DNA of 64,000 nt from Dyella terrae. GTDB taxonomy: Bacteria > Pseudomonadota > Gammaproteobacteria > Xanthomonadales > Rhodanobacteraceae. Below are positions 49,521-58,380 of the stretch, piece after piece (position 1 is the first letter of the stretch; every line of letters begins with the position of its first letter). The notes under the pieces are model-generated. The model made no database searches. It was not told the origin of the DNA and saw only the letters and a program-made list of their open reading frames with translations. The stretch spans positions 1,364,001-1,428,000 of the forward strand of contig NZ_CP089414.1 of the NCBI RefSeq assembly GCF_022394535.1, written 5' to 3'. A program made the translations under genes and the position numbers.

Positions 49521-51034
49521 TCCGCGCCGGAAACACATCGCGCTGGTATGTGCTCGCTGCTGCATTGACCGCTTGTGCCGGCTGCGCCGTCGGTCCCGAC
49601 TACCAGCGCCCCACTACGCCGACGCCAACGCAGATCACACGACAGCCGCTCGCATCTACGGCGGGCAGCGCAAGCGGTGTATCCCAGCAGTGGTCCTCCA
49701 ACGAGGCCATTGCGAAAACCTGGTGGGAGGTCTTCGGGTCGGATGCACTCAATCGCCGCGTCCAACGCGCGCTTGCGCACAACCCTGATCTCGACGCCGC
49801 CACCGCCGCGCTGAAGCAGGCGCAGGAGAACGTAGCGGCACAGCGCGCCACGTTCTTTCCCTCCGCGCAGCTCAATTACTCGCCATCCCGTCAGCGCGAT
49901 GCCGTGGGCACACTCGCGCCGACGCTCACGTCGAACGCGACCTACTACACGCTGCATACAGCCCAGCTCAACATCAGCTACGCGCCCGACGTATTCGGAC
50001 TCAACCGACGTACCGTGGAATCGCTGCAGGCGCAGGCCGACAACCAGCGCTACCAACTGGAAGCAGCTCGCCTGACCCTGGCTGCCAACGTGGTGAATGC
50101 GGCCATCCAGGAAGCCTCGCTGCGTTCGCAGATCGAAGCCACACAGGCCGTCATCGACGCGCAGACGAAAGCGCTGACGATCCTGCATGCCCAGGCGAAG
50201 TTAGGTTATGCCTCCGGGCTCGACGTGGCTGCTCAGGAAAGCGCGCTTGCGCAGGCTCGCCAATCGCTGCCGCCACTCGAAAAACAGTTGGAACAGAACA
50301 GGGACCTGCTTGCCGTGTTGTGCGGCGACACGCCCGACCAGGCCGGCGCACCCGAGTTCGACCTCGAACACCTCACCTTGCCGGTATCACTACCGCAGGC
50401 TGTGCCCTCGCAACTCATCACACAGCGCCCCGACGTGCGCGCCGCCGAGGAAAGCGTGCACGACGCCAGCGCCCAGGTTGGCGTAGCTCTGGCCAACCGC
50501 CTGCCGCAGTTCACACTGTCGGGTGCCTACGGCGGCAGCTCCACCTCGTTCACCCACATGTTCACCGACAACAACGTGTTCTGGACGCTGGCCGGCAGCG
50601 TCAGCCAGACCGTATTCGACTTCGGCGCGCTCAAGCACAAGCAGCGCTCCGCGGAAGCCGCCCTGCAACAGTCCGCCGCCCAGTATCGCGGCGTGGTGCT
50701 TGGTGCGTTCCAGAATGTTGCCGATACGTTGTATGCCATTGACAGCGACGCACGTGCTCTCGCCGCTGCCGATGATGCGGAGAAGGCTGCTTCGCGTACG
50801 CTGACGCTTACGCAGAAACAGCAGCAGCTTGGCTACGTGAACGTGCTGACGCTGATTAATGCGCAGCAGGCGTTTCAGCAGGCGCGCATTTCAAGGGTGC
50901 AGGCGCAGGCGGCGCGGCTCAGTGATACGGCGGCGTTGATTCAGGCGTTGGGGGGGGGTGGCAGGGTTCGGTGGTGTCGAACTGAGCGTTTTGCGCTTCG
51001 GCGGGGCGCCGCTCCTGATTTTTCATCGGCTTGA
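49517..51034 (+). CDS. Outer-membrane efflux channel lipoprotein (NodT/CzcC type)
   Basis: A TolC-family channel completing the efflux trio. Lipoprotein signal with Cys23 (LTACAGCAVGPDYQRP) and two OEP repeats of long helices (LEAARLTLAANVVNAAIQEASLRSQIE; later the coiled TLTLTQKQQQLGYVNVLTLINAQQAFQQARIS). The start overlaps the pump stop (ATGA) and has GGAGG. The normal C-terminus appears altered at a run of nine G (50950-50958): with one G more the protein would end ALGGGWQGSVVSN with a stop at 50985, like its relatives; as written it runs 16 codons further with unrelated residues. Confidence 0.88.
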   Translation: MIRAGNTSRWYVLAAALTACAGCAVGPDYQRPTTPTPTQITRQPLASTAGSASGVSQQWSSNEAIAKTWWEVFGSDALNRRVQRALAHNPDLDAATAALKQAQENVAAQRATFFPSAQLNYSPSRQRDAVGTLAPTLTSNATYYTLHTAQLNISYAPDVFGLNRRTVESLQAQADNQRYQLEAARLTLAANVVNAAIQEASLRSQIEATQAVIDAQTKALTILHAQAKLGYASGLDVAAQESALAQARQSLPPLEKQLEQNRDLLAVLCGDTPDQAGAPEFDLEHLTLPVSLPQAVPSQLITQRPDVRAAEESVHDASAQVGVALANRLPQFTLSGAYGGSSTSFTHMFTDNNVFWTLAGSVSQTVFDFGALKHKQRSAEAALQQSAAQYRGVVLGAFQNVADTLYAIDSDARALAAADDAEKAASRTLTLTQKQQQLGYVNVLTLINAQQAFQQARISRVQAQAARLSDTAALIQALGGGGRVRWCRTERFALRRGAAPDFSSA

Positions 51035-52152
51035 ATGCATGTGCGGAACGCCTCAGTACCGCTCCCTCTCCCCTGCGGGGAGAGGGTTGGGGTGAGGGGT
51101 GGGTGCTCGCCACACTGTTTCGATGAAACCGTCATCCCTGCGAAGGCAGGGATCCAGGTTCGTCAGTGGTCGGCTGTCGCCTCGTGCGTTACCGCGACCT
51201 GGCCGCTTACGCAGCGGGCGTTTCGATCGTCTGCCAACGACGCGAAGCTAGTCCCGTGGGACGCTCGAGTCACTTTTCTTTGTTGGCCCAAAGAAAAGTA
51301 ACCCGAAGAAATGGCCTGACAAGCCAACGCCCGCAGCATTCCATGGGGATAAGCCCGAACGGGTGAGGCGGTTTGTTGCTTGGCCACCTTTGCCGCTACA
51401 CAGCGCATACGTCGGAGCGTTTCGCAACTCGCCGATGCGGAGAGGACTGAAAGCAGGCTTCGCTACGCTTCCCGACCGCTGAGGCTAGGGAAAGTGGACG
51501 CTACGCTTTCCTATCGTCGAGGCTGGGTAAAGGGAGCGCTACGCTTTCCTACCACTGGAGCAAGGTAAAGAGGTCGCTACGCTTCCCGACCGTTGTGGAG
51601 AACTCGCCACGAAACGGCTTTGCTTTTCCCTTCTGCCTCGACTTTGTGCCCTGGAGCAGGAGCAACGCGACCTGCCGCGATGCGATGTGCAGCTCCGCTG
51701 CACGAGCCGTCGGCTTTCGCTTTTGACCTTCGGGCCCCCTGTGCGGCGGTGAGGGGTGGACGATCAGGCCCGCAGGGGGGATCGGCATGGATGCCGATCC
51801 CTTTTCGCCAGGGCAGGATGCCCTGTCGAAAAGCCCGGCCGCCCCTCACGAACTGGCCGGCTTCACCGGCCAGCGCCAAGTGGGGGTGCCCTTTCTTTGG
51901 GTTACTTTTCTTGGGCAAGCAAAGAAAAGTGACTCGGCCTCCGGCAGGAGGTCGAAAGCCCGCCGCAGGCGAGCCAGATCGCGACTACGCGACAACCGAA
52001 AGCAAGGTCACTGGACCCCTGCCTGCGCAGGGGTGACGGCGCTTTTGAAGCGGCAAGGCAAGAGTGACCCCTCACCCCAACCCTCTCCCCGAAAGGGAGA
52101 GGGAGAAAAGCATGGCCCGGCGAAATACCCCGAAACCTCAAACCAAAGCGCG
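51035..52152. repeat. Inverted-repeat island between the efflux channel gene and gltX
   Basis: This 1.1-kb stretch between convergent genes has no credible gene. Its ends (51062-51315 and 51892-52105) are imperfect inverted copies of each other carrying three shared modules in mirrored order: a palindrome rich in CTCTCCCC/GGGGAGAG, a GTCATCCCTGCG...GGGATCC hairpin, and a CACTTTTCTTTG...AAAGAAAAGTAAC block. The middle contains 38-bp tandem repeats and a GC-rich part. Several open frames across it have repetitive composition and are treated as spurious. Confidence 0.75.
51461..51592. repeat. 38-bp tandem repeat, about 3.5 copies
   Basis: Units start at 51461, 51499, 51537 and 51575, exactly 38 bases apart, each beginning CGCTACGCTT; the last is partial. 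Copies differ by several substitutions but not in length. No spacers, so this is not a CRISPR array. Confidence 0.8.
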
Positions 52153-53553
52153 TCAACCCTTCGCCCGCGCCACCGCATCATCAATACGCTTAAGCGCCAC
52201 CTCGCGCCCGGCCAGATAAATCGTGTGATCAATCGACGGCGACACCTGCGTCCCCGTCATCGCCACACGCAACGGCTGAGCAATCTTGCCCATGCCCAAT
52301 TCCAGCTTGGCCGCGACCTGCTCGATCACGCCATGGATCGGCTCCGGCTTCCACTCAACGTCGACCAATAGCCCCTTCGCCGCTTCGAGCACGGCGACAG
52401 CGCTGTCGTTCTGAAGATGCTTGGTCACAGCCTTCTCATCCCACTCGACGATCGGGCCGTACCAGATCTTCGCGCGCTCGGCCATTTCCTTCAGCGTCTG
52501 CACGCGATCGCGCAACGCCACGATGACGTCGGCTGGGTTGGGGCCCTTGCTGAAGTCGATGCCTGCCTGCGTGAGGTGCCATTCGAATTCCGGCGCGATA
52601 GACGCAGGATCTTCGGTCTTCAGGTAGTGCTGGTTGAGCCACGAGAGTTTGGTGACGTCAAAGCGCGAGGCGGCTTTGTTGACGTCGGCCACGTCGAACA
52701 GGCGGACCATCTCCTCTTCGGAGAAGATTTCCTGGTCACCATGCGACCAGCCCAAACGCACGAGGTAGTTGAGTAGCGCGTGCGGCAGGAAGCCGTCATC
52801 GCGGTACTGCATCACGCTTACCGCGCCGTGGCGCTTGCTGAGCTTTTGGCCGTCGGGGCCGAGGATCATCGGCAGATGCGCGAACTCCGGCACGGGCATG
52901 CCGAGTGCCTTGTAGATGTTGATCTGGCGTGGCGTATTGTTCACATGGTCGTCGCCGCGGATCACTTCGGTGATGCCCATGTCGATGTCGTCGACCACCA
53001 CGGCGAAGTTGTAGGTCGGCCAGCCGTCGGAACGGAAGATCACCAGGTCGTCGAGCTCGGCGTTGGCCCACTCGATGCGGCCTTTCACCTTGTCCTCGAA
53101 CACTACCGAGCCTTCCTGCGGGTTCTTGAAGCGCATGACGCGGTTCGGATCGTCGCGGTAGGGCTCGTTGCGGTCGCGGTAGTAGCCGTTGTAACGAGGC
53201 TTCTCACCCTTGGCATAGGCGGCCTCGCGCATGGCTTCGATCTCGTCCTTCGACTCGTACGCGTAGTACGCCAGGCCTGCCTTGAGCAGCTCGTCGGCCA
53301 CCTGCTTGTAGCGCTCCAGGCGCGCGGTCTGGTAGATCGGGCCTTCGTCGTGGCGCAGACCCAGCCAGCTCATGCCGTCGAGGATGGCCTGTACGGCCTC
53401 TTCGGTGGAGCGCTCGCGGTCGGTGTCCTCGATGCGCAGCACGAATTCACCACCGCGACGACGCGCCTCCAGCCAGCAATACAACGCCGTACGGGCGCCG
53501 CCGATATGCAGGAAACCGGTGGGACTGGGGGCGAAACGGGTGCGGACGGTCAT
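52153..53553 (-). CDS. gltX: Glutamate--tRNA ligase
   Basis: Charges tRNA-Glu with glutamate in the cytoplasm. 466 residues, the standard bacterial GluRS length. Class I signatures are present: the HIGH-type [17 protein letters not shown] near the N-terminus, the [11 protein letters not shown] segment, [23 protein letters not shown], and the KMSKS-type [10 protein letters not shown]. The start is well supported by the immediate N-terminal motif. It ends at the edge of the inverted-repeat island and is preceded on the same strand by a DUF4399 gene. Confidence 0.98.
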   Translation of the reverse strand: MTVRTRFAPSPTGFLHIGGARTALYCWLEARRRGGEFVLRIEDTDRERSTEEAVQAILDGMSWLGLRHDEGPIYQTARLERYKQVADELLKAGLAYYAYESKDEIEAMREAAYAKGEKPRYNGYYRDRNEPYRDDPNRVMRFKNPQEGSVVFEDKVKGRIEWANAELDDLVIFRSDGWPTYNFAVVVDDIDMGITEVIRGDDHVNNTPRQINIYKALGMPVPEFAHLPMILGPDGQKLSKRHGAVSVMQYRDDGFLPHALLNYLVRLGWSHGDQEIFSEEEMVRLFDVADVNKAASRFDVTKLSWLNQHYLKTEDPASIAPEFEWHLTQAGIDFSKGPNPADVIVALRDRVQTLKEMAERAKIWYGPIVEWDEKAVTKHLQNDSAVAVLEAAKGLLVDVEWKPEPIHGVIEQVAAKLELGMGKIAQPLRVAMTGTQVSPSIDHTIYLAGREVALKRIDDAVARAKG

Positions 53554-53743
53554 GGTCTGCCTGGACTGGAGCGAAAGAAGACCGGAATTTTAGCCGATAC
53601 GGCGCAAAGAACCGACCGAAGGCCGCGACGTGCACCCGACCCGCCCGCACCAGGGTCAGCGTGAGGCACGGAAGGCGCTCCCGTGCCAACCCGCCGGACG
53701 TATGGCGCCCGGCGGTGTGCCAAGTGCGGGAAGCCCTGCTGCC

Positions 53744-54178
53744 TTACTTCACCGTGATGGTGATCGGCTTGGAGACGATGGCGGGGTCGAACGGAATATG
53801 GTTCTCATCCGCCAGTTCAAGCTGCAGGGTGTGCTTGCCCGGCGCCAGTTTCAGAGTGGTTTCGGTCTGGCCGTTGCCGAAGTGCAGGTGCTGCTCGTCC
53901 TTGGGGATCGGCTGTCCGGCGGCAGGCAGGTCCTTTACGTCCACCAGCAGGTGATGGTGACCCGTGCCTTCCTTCTTCACTCCGGCCGGGGCCACGCCCA
54001 TGCCCTTGAGGCCAAACTGCACGGTGACTTCCGGGCCGACGACGGCGCCGTCCTTGGGCGAAATGATGTAAACCTCGGCACCCGCCGTCGCCTTGGTCAC
54101 CGGAGGCCCCGGCGCATCGGCGGCAACAACCGCGCCAGCCAGGCCGGCGAGCGCAACTGCAAGCAAAAAGCGTTTCAT
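53744..54178 (-). CDS. DUF4399 domain-containing exported protein
   Basis: A 144-residue protein with a signal peptide (FLLAVALAGLAGAVVAADA) and one DUF4399 domain. Family landmarks are VYIISPKDGAVVGPEVTVQFGLKGMGVAPAG, the His-rich GTGHHHLLVDVKDLP and KDEQHLHFGNGQTET, and the C-terminal HTLQLELADENHIPF. The clustered His residues suggest a metal site, but the function is not established. The start at 54178 has GGAG at 8 bases; ATG 54184 is only 2 bases from it. Divergent from the glycosyltransferase gene. Confidence 0.85.
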   Translation of the reverse strand: MKRFLLAVALAGLAGAVVAADAPGPPVTKATAGAEVYIISPKDGAVVGPEVTVQFGLKGMGVAPAGVKKEGTGHHHLLVDVKDLPAAGQPIPKDEQHLHFGNGQTETTLKLAPGKHTLQLELADENHIPFDPAIVSKPITITVK

Positions 54179-54347
54179 CGACATGTCTCCACGGTGACAA
54201 GTCCCCGGAGTGTACCCGTGAAACCGCATGGCACGCGTCATGGTGCGCCATGACCTGTTACCGCCGTCACGCTGGCGTCATACACACGCCACGCCCCGGC
54301 AACGCCCAGAGAGGAATCTGCACAGGGCCAGCCAACGGTATGTTCAA

Positions 54348-55508
54348 GTGCGCATCGGCATCGTCAGCGAAACCTATCCACCCGAAATCAACGGCGTGGC
54401 ACTGACCGTGCACAGCCTCGCCGCCGGCCTCGCATCGCAGGGGCACACGGTCGACCTGATCCGTCCCCGCCAGCAACAGCCCTTCAAAGACGAGCCCGGC
54501 ATCGCCACCCTCGAAGTACGCGGTGCGTCGCTGCCCCGCTACCCAGGCCTTCGTTTCGGATTGCCCGCCGGCGGCACGCTACGCGAACGCTGGACTCGGC
54601 TGCGCCCCGACGCGATCTACGTCGCGACGGAAGGCCCACTCGGCTGGTCTGCCGTACGCGCAGCCAAGCGCTTGGGCATCCCGACCGCTACCGGCTTCCA
54701 CACCCGCTTCGACGCTTACGCCGATCATTATGGCGTGGGCTTTCTCACGCCGGTCGTGCGCAACTATCTGCGCAACTTCCATCGCCGTGCGAAAGCCACG
54801 CTGGTGCCGACCGACGCTTTGGCAAGCGAGCTGACCGCACTGGGCGTAGATACCGCCCGGCTGCTCCGCCGCGCTGTCGACACGCGACTGTTCCATCCCA
54901 GCCATCGCAATACCGAGTTGCGCGCGGCGTGGGAGGTCGACGGCAACACACCGGTGGTCCTTTACGTGGGCCGTATTGCGGCGGAAAAAAATCTCGCCCT
55001 TGCCGTGCGTGCATTCCGCGCGATCCAGCAAGAAGTGCCCAAGGCACGTTATGTGTGGGTCGGCGATGGCCCGGCACGCGCAGCGCTACAGGAAGCCAAT
55101 CCCGATTTCATCTTTGCCGGCATGCAGCGCGGCGAGAATCTGGCCCAGCACTATGCCAGCGCCGATCTGTTCCCTTTCCCCAGCCTCAGCGAAACGTTCG
55201 GCAACGTGATCCTCGAAGCGCTGGCTTCTGGCCTGCCGGTGGTCGCCTATGAAGAAGGCGCAGCGCGCGAGCACCTGCACACGGGCCGCAACGGCTACCG
55301 CATCGACGTCGGCAACGAGAAGGGTTTCATCGAGTCCGCCGTAATGCTCGCTTCCAACGCCAGCCTGATCCGTCACATGGGGCGCGCCGCACACGCGGGC
55401 ATTGCCCACCTTTCACCCGACGCTGTCATCAACGAGTTCGAAAACCTGCTGTGTGAATTGGCCAAGGAGAACGCGCATGAGCACCATGCCTCCGCTGCAC
55501 ACGCCTGA
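54348..55508 (+). CDS. Glycosyltransferase, GT4 family (mannosyltransferase-like)
   Basis: A 386-residue GT-B fold transferase. N-terminal RIGIVSETYPPEINGVALTVHSLAAGL is the acceptor-side Rossmann motif; C-terminal motifs VLYVGRIAAEKNLALAVRAF, FAGMQRGENLAQHYASADLFPFPSLSETFGNVILEALASGLPVV are the GT4 sugar-nucleotide site with the E-x7-E pattern. Closest in look are GDP-mannose-dependent alpha-mannosyltransferases. No ATG fits, so the GTG at 54348 is chosen; the frame is open to 54228 and the ribosome site is weak. The 3' end overlaps the PAP2 gene by 32 bases, suggesting joint lipid or glycolipid synthesis. Confidence 0.83.
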   Translation: MRIGIVSETYPPEINGVALTVHSLAAGLASQGHTVDLIRPRQQQPFKDEPGIATLEVRGASLPRYPGLRFGLPAGGTLRERWTRLRPDAIYVATEGPLGWSAVRAAKRLGIPTATGFHTRFDAYADHYGVGFLTPVVRNYLRNFHRRAKATLVPTDALASELTALGVDTARLLRRAVDTRLFHPSHRNTELRAAWEVDGNTPVVLYVGRIAAEKNLALAVRAFRAIQQEVPKARYVWVGDGPARAALQEANPDFIFAGMQRGENLAQHYASADLFPFPSLSETFGNVILEALASGLPVVAYEEGAAREHLHTGRNGYRIDVGNEKGFIESAVMLASNASLIRHMGRAAHAGIAHLSPDAVINEFENLLCELAKENAHEHHASAAHA

Positions 55509-56049
55509 GTTACCCGCCGGCCCTCGTTTCGCCATTGACCGTCGCATGTGTGTCGCCGCCAATCGCTGGGGCACACGCCGCGCCGTTGGCGTCTTCTTCG
55601 GTGTCATCAGCCGATTGGGCGACGGCGTCTTCTGGTATTCGCTGATGGCGGTCCTCGCCCTGGTCGATGGACGTCGTGGTTTGCTGGCCGCCGCGCAGAT
55701 GGCGATCACTGGACTGACCGCCCTACTGCTGTATCGCCTGCTCAAGCGCTGGACGCGACGCCCGCGTCCGTTCCGTGCCTGCCCTGGCGTGATCGCCCAC
55801 GTGCCGCCGCTGGATGAATTTAGCTTTCCCTCCGGCCACACGCTGCAGGCAGTGAGCTTCACCGTCGTGGCGCTTGCGTGGTATCCATTGCTGGCGCCGC
55901 TGCTGCTGACCTTCACCGCGCTGGTGGGTGCGTCGCGCGTGATTCTTGGGCTGCATTATCCGAGCGACGTGATCGCCGCTACCGCCATCGGCAGCGCGCT
56001 GGGTGCGCTGTCGCTGTGGCTGCTACCGCTCCACTCGCTGCTGGCCTGA
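55477..56049 (+). CDS. PAP2-family membrane phosphatase
   Basis: A 190-residue integral membrane protein with the three-part PAP2 active site: KRWTRRPRPF (KxxxxxxRP), FPSGHTLQ (PSGH) and SRVILGLHYPSDV (SRxxxxxHxxxD). It probably dephosphorylates a lipid phosphate such as undecaprenyl pyrophosphate or phosphatidic acid. The ATG at 55477 has AAGGAG about 7 bases upstream and lies inside the glycosyltransferase gene, so the two are coupled. It precedes the first cluster of TCCACA-box repeats. Confidence 0.9.
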   Translation: MSTMPPLHTPELPAGPRFAIDRRMCVAANRWGTRRAVGVFFGVISRLGDGVFWYSLMAVLALVDGRRGLLAAAQMAITGLTALLLYRLLKRWTRRPRPFRACPGVIAHVPPLDEFSFPSGHTLQAVSFTVVALAWYPLLAPLLLTFTALVGASRVILGLHYPSDVIAATAIGSALGALSLWLLPLHSLLA

Positions 56050-56140
56050 GCGGGCACAACGCAACATCACGATGTACGCGGCGCTGCGCATTTGCGCACC
56101 AATGCGTCGTCATCGCTTTGCTATCAGCAAGATAGGTCAC

Positions 56141-56186
56141 CTATCCACAGGCTTTTCCTGCACGCATCCACATCCGCTGTGGAAAA
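56141..56186 (+). repeat. TCCACA unit 1 (CTATCCACA ... TGTGGAAAA)
   Basis: Boxes start at 56144, 56167 and 56178 (inverted). First box is CTATCCACA and the last TGTGGAAAA. Preceded by GATAGGTCACCTATC. Confidence 0.85.
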
Positions 56187-56269
56187 CGCTACGCGCCCGT
56201 AACGCACCATGCTGCTCAGTTCTTGACCACGGTGTCGCGAACACCTTATGCAGCAAGTAGTTGCCATGC

Positions 56270-56315
56270 TTTTCCACAGCTTTGCTCTACCGACATCCAC
56301 AATCGCTGTGGAAAA
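56270..56315 (+). repeat. TCCACA unit 2 (perfect outer inverted repeat)
   Basis: Boxes start at 56273, 56296 and 56307. The first box is TTTTCCACAGC and the last GCTGTGGAAAA, a perfect 11-bp inverted pair. Confidence 0.85.
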
Positions 56316-56383
56316 CACTCGCCCGGTGCTTAAAAAGTAGTCACAGTGTGGCAAGTGGTTGTTGATAAAGGCGCTCGATGCGG

Positions 56384-56429
56384 TTTTCCACAGGCTTATG
56401 CCGATGGAGTCCACATGTGCTGTGGAAAA
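56384..56429 (+). repeat. TCCACA unit 3
   Basis: Boxes start at 56387, 56410 and 56421. First box TTTTCCACA, middle GAGTCCACA, last TGTGGAAAA. Confidence 0.85.
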
Positions 56430-56545
56430 CATGATGGGCCCTCCCATCGACGGTAGCGCACTTGCGCGCGGCACGGCTTCAGCGCTTGCTGCCTATTTGC
56501 GCATCAACACGTCACGACTTCTTTGATGTCAGTGACATAGCCCAC

Positions 56546-56591
56546 CTATCCACAAGCTTCTCCCACGTACATCCACACTCGCTGTGGAAAA
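56546..56591 (+). repeat. TCCACA unit 4
   Basis: Boxes start at 56549, 56572 and 56583. First box CTATCCACA, middle ACATCCACA, last TGTGGAAAA; it abuts the accD terminator. Confidence 0.85.
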
Positions 56592-56600
56592 CCCGCACAT

Positions 56601-56629
56601 AAAAAAACAGCGCCCGAAGGCGCTGTTTT
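56601..56629 (-). terminator. Rho-independent terminator of accD
   Basis: On the minus strand a 9-bp stem AACAGCGCC / GGCGCTGTT with a TTCG loop is followed by a run of T, 24 bases after the accD stop. Confidence 0.88.
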
Positions 56630-56652
56630 CTGCACACGAAAGTTGCCGCCGA

Positions 56653-57525
56653 TTACGCCACGCGCGGCGCCTTCATCAAGATGCCGAGCAGATCCGCCAG
56701 CTTGTCACGCATCTCGCGACGGTCGACGATCATGTCCACGGCGCCGTGCTCAAGCAGGAATTCCGAGCGCTGGAAGCCTTCGGGAAGTGTTTCGCGCACG
56801 GTCTGCGCAATCACGCGCGGGCCGGCGAAACCGATCAGCGCCTTCGGCTCGGCAACATTGATGTCGCCCAGCATGCCCAGGCTCGCCGTCACGCCACCCG
56901 TCGTCGGGTCCGTGAGCACGCTGATGTACGGCACGCCGGCATCACGCAGACGCGCCAGTGCCGCCGAGGTCTTGGCCATCTGCATCAACGAGAACAGCGA
57001 TTCCTGCATGCGCGCACCGCCAGAGGCTGAGAAGCACACCAGCGCGCTGCGGTCGGCCAATGCACGCTCGGCGGCGCGGGTGAACTTTTCGCCCACCACC
57101 GAGCCCATCGAGCCGGCCATAAACGAGAACTCGAAGGCCACCGCCATCAGCGGATGACCCTTGAGGCGACCGCTCATTGCCAACAGCGCGTCCTTTTCGC
57201 CGGTGGATTTCTGCGCCGCTATGACGCGGTCGCGGTACTTCTTGGAATCGCGGAACTTGAGCGGGTCGATCGGCTCCATGCCGGCCCACAGCTCCTGCGT
57301 CGAACCCGAGTCCAGCAGTGCGTCCAGACGCGCACGCGCATCGATGGCGTGGTGATGTCCGCACTTGGGGCAGACCATCAGGTTGCGCTCCAGCTCCGGA
57401 CGGTAGAGCACCGTGCCGCAGCCGTTGCACTTCTCCCACACGCCTTCCGGCACCTTGCCCTTGCCGGCGGTGCCGGCGGCTTCCGTGCGGGCACGGGGAG
57501 TCATGATTTTCTGGAGCCAGTTCAT
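56653..57525 (-). CDS. accD: Acetyl-CoA carboxylase carboxyltransferase subunit beta
   Basis: Part of the carboxyltransferase that makes malonyl-CoA for fatty-acid synthesis, working with AccA. 290 residues, the usual length. The N-terminal zinc ribbon is complete with Cys33, Cys36, Cys52 and Cys55 ([21 protein letters not shown]). The crotonase-like catalytic part has [36 protein letters not shown] and [22 protein letters not shown]. It follows trpA by 54 bases with a long hairpin between, and ends at a strong terminator; the folC gene often found after accD is not here. Confidence 0.97.
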   Translation of the reverse strand: MNWLQKIMTPRARTEAAGTAGKGKVPEGVWEKCNGCGTVLYRPELERNLMVCPKCGHHHAIDARARLDALLDSGSTQELWAGMEPIDPLKFRDSKKYRDRVIAAQKSTGEKDALLAMSGRLKGHPLMAVAFEFSFMAGSMGSVVGEKFTRAAERALADRSALVCFSASGGARMQESLFSLMQMAKTSAALARLRDAGVPYISVLTDPTTGGVTASLGMLGDINVAEPKALIGFAGPRVIAQTVRETLPEGFQRSEFLLEHGAVDMIVDRREMRDKLADLLGILMKAPRVA

Positions 57526-57539
57526 CGCAACACCTCAAA

Positions 57540-57569
57540 CGTTCATGACGCGACGCCGCGTCATGAACG
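57540..57569. promoter_or_regulatory. 13-bp perfect hairpin between trpA and accD
   Basis: CGTTCATGACGCG and its exact inverse flank a 4-base loop, 10 bases after the trpA stop and 15 before the accD start. There is no U-tract, so it may be a processing or attenuation element, or mRNA 3' protection for the trp part. Confidence 0.6.
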
Positions 57570-57579
57570 CAGCGTGTTC

Positions 57580-58380
57580 TCAATGCGCATCCAGCGCGGC
57601 ACGGATGGGCGCCAGGAAATCCTTGGCCCGCGCGGTGACGTCATCGACGCCTTCTGCGCCGGCCAGACGCTCTACCAGCGCACTGCCGATCACCACCGCA
57701 TCCGCAAAGCCGGCAATGGCCTTCGCCGACTGCGCATCGCGCACACCGAAGCCTACGGCCACCGGCGCTTTCGATTTCGACCGGATATCCGCGACGCGGG
57801 TGGCGATGTCGCTGGTGCTCAATCGCGCCGCGCCCGTGATGCCGGCGAACGAGACGTAGTACAGGAAACCCCTCGCCGACCCGCACAACTGCACCATACG
57901 CTGGGGTGCGGTGGTGGGCGCAGCCAGCAGGATCTGTTGCAGGCCGGCCTGGCGCAGCGGCTCCAGCACAGCCGATTCCTCCAGCGGGCAATCCACCACC
58001 AACACGCCGTCCACGCCGGCTTCGACAGCCTCGGCGGCGAAACGCTGATAGCCGTGGATCTCCACCGGATTCAGGTAGCCCATCAGCACGATCGGGGTAT
58101 CCGCATCGCGTTGTCGGAACTGCGCAACCCAGCCAAGCACATCACCGAGGCCTACTCCCTTGGCGATGGCGCGCTCACTCGCGTGCTGGATCACGGGGCC
58201 GTCCGCCATGGGGTCGGAGAACGGCACGCCCAGTTCGATCACGTCGGCGCCCGCATCCACCAGCGCGTGCATCAGCGCCACGGCGTGTTGCGGCGACGGA
58301 TCACCGGCCGTCACGAACGGAATGAGGCCGGTGCGGCCTTCGCTCTTCAGCTTGGCAAAACGGCGATCGATGCGGCTCAT
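57580..58380 (-). CDS. trpA: Tryptophan synthase alpha chain
   Basis: Cleaves indole-3-glycerol phosphate to indole, which passes to TrpB. 266 residues. Signature [19 protein letters not shown] carries the catalytic Glu and Asp; [27 protein letters not shown] is the phosphate-binding end. The ATG at 58380 overlaps the trpB stop by 4 bases, so alpha and beta chains are made together. The frame is open upstream inside trpB without homology. Confidence 0.97.
   Translation of the reverse strand: MSRIDRRFAKLKSEGRTGLIPFVTAGDPSPQHAVALMHALVDAGADVIELGVPFSDPMADGPVIQHASERAIAKGVGLGDVLGWVAQFRQRDADTPIVLMGYLNPVEIHGYQRFAAEAVEAGVDGVLVVDCPLEESAVLEPLRQAGLQQILLAAPTTAPQRMVQLCGSARGFLYYVSFAGITGAARLSTSDIATRVADIRSKSKAPVAVGFGVRDAQSAKAIAGFADAVVIGSALVERLAGAEGVDDVTARAKDFLAPIRAALDAH

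Larger units (their letters stand above)
56050..56640. repeat. TCCACA-box repeat cluster 1 (four units)
   Basis: A gene-free stretch between the PAP2 gene and the accD terminator. It holds four copies of a repeat whose 46-bp core has TCCACA, TCCACA 23 bases on, and TGTGGA 11 bases after that. Spacing between units is irregular (114-162 bases). Two units are preceded by a small hairpin-like CATAG/GATAGG...CCTATCC sequence. No open frame of interest. Confidence 0.85.

Noticed and set aside
51461..51592. CRISPR array
   Set aside because: The 38-bp units are directly adjacent without spacers and no cas genes occur.
51577..51918. Hypothetical proteins inside the inverted-repeat island
   Set aside because: Open frames on several frames and both strands over repeats, without ribosome sites or domains.
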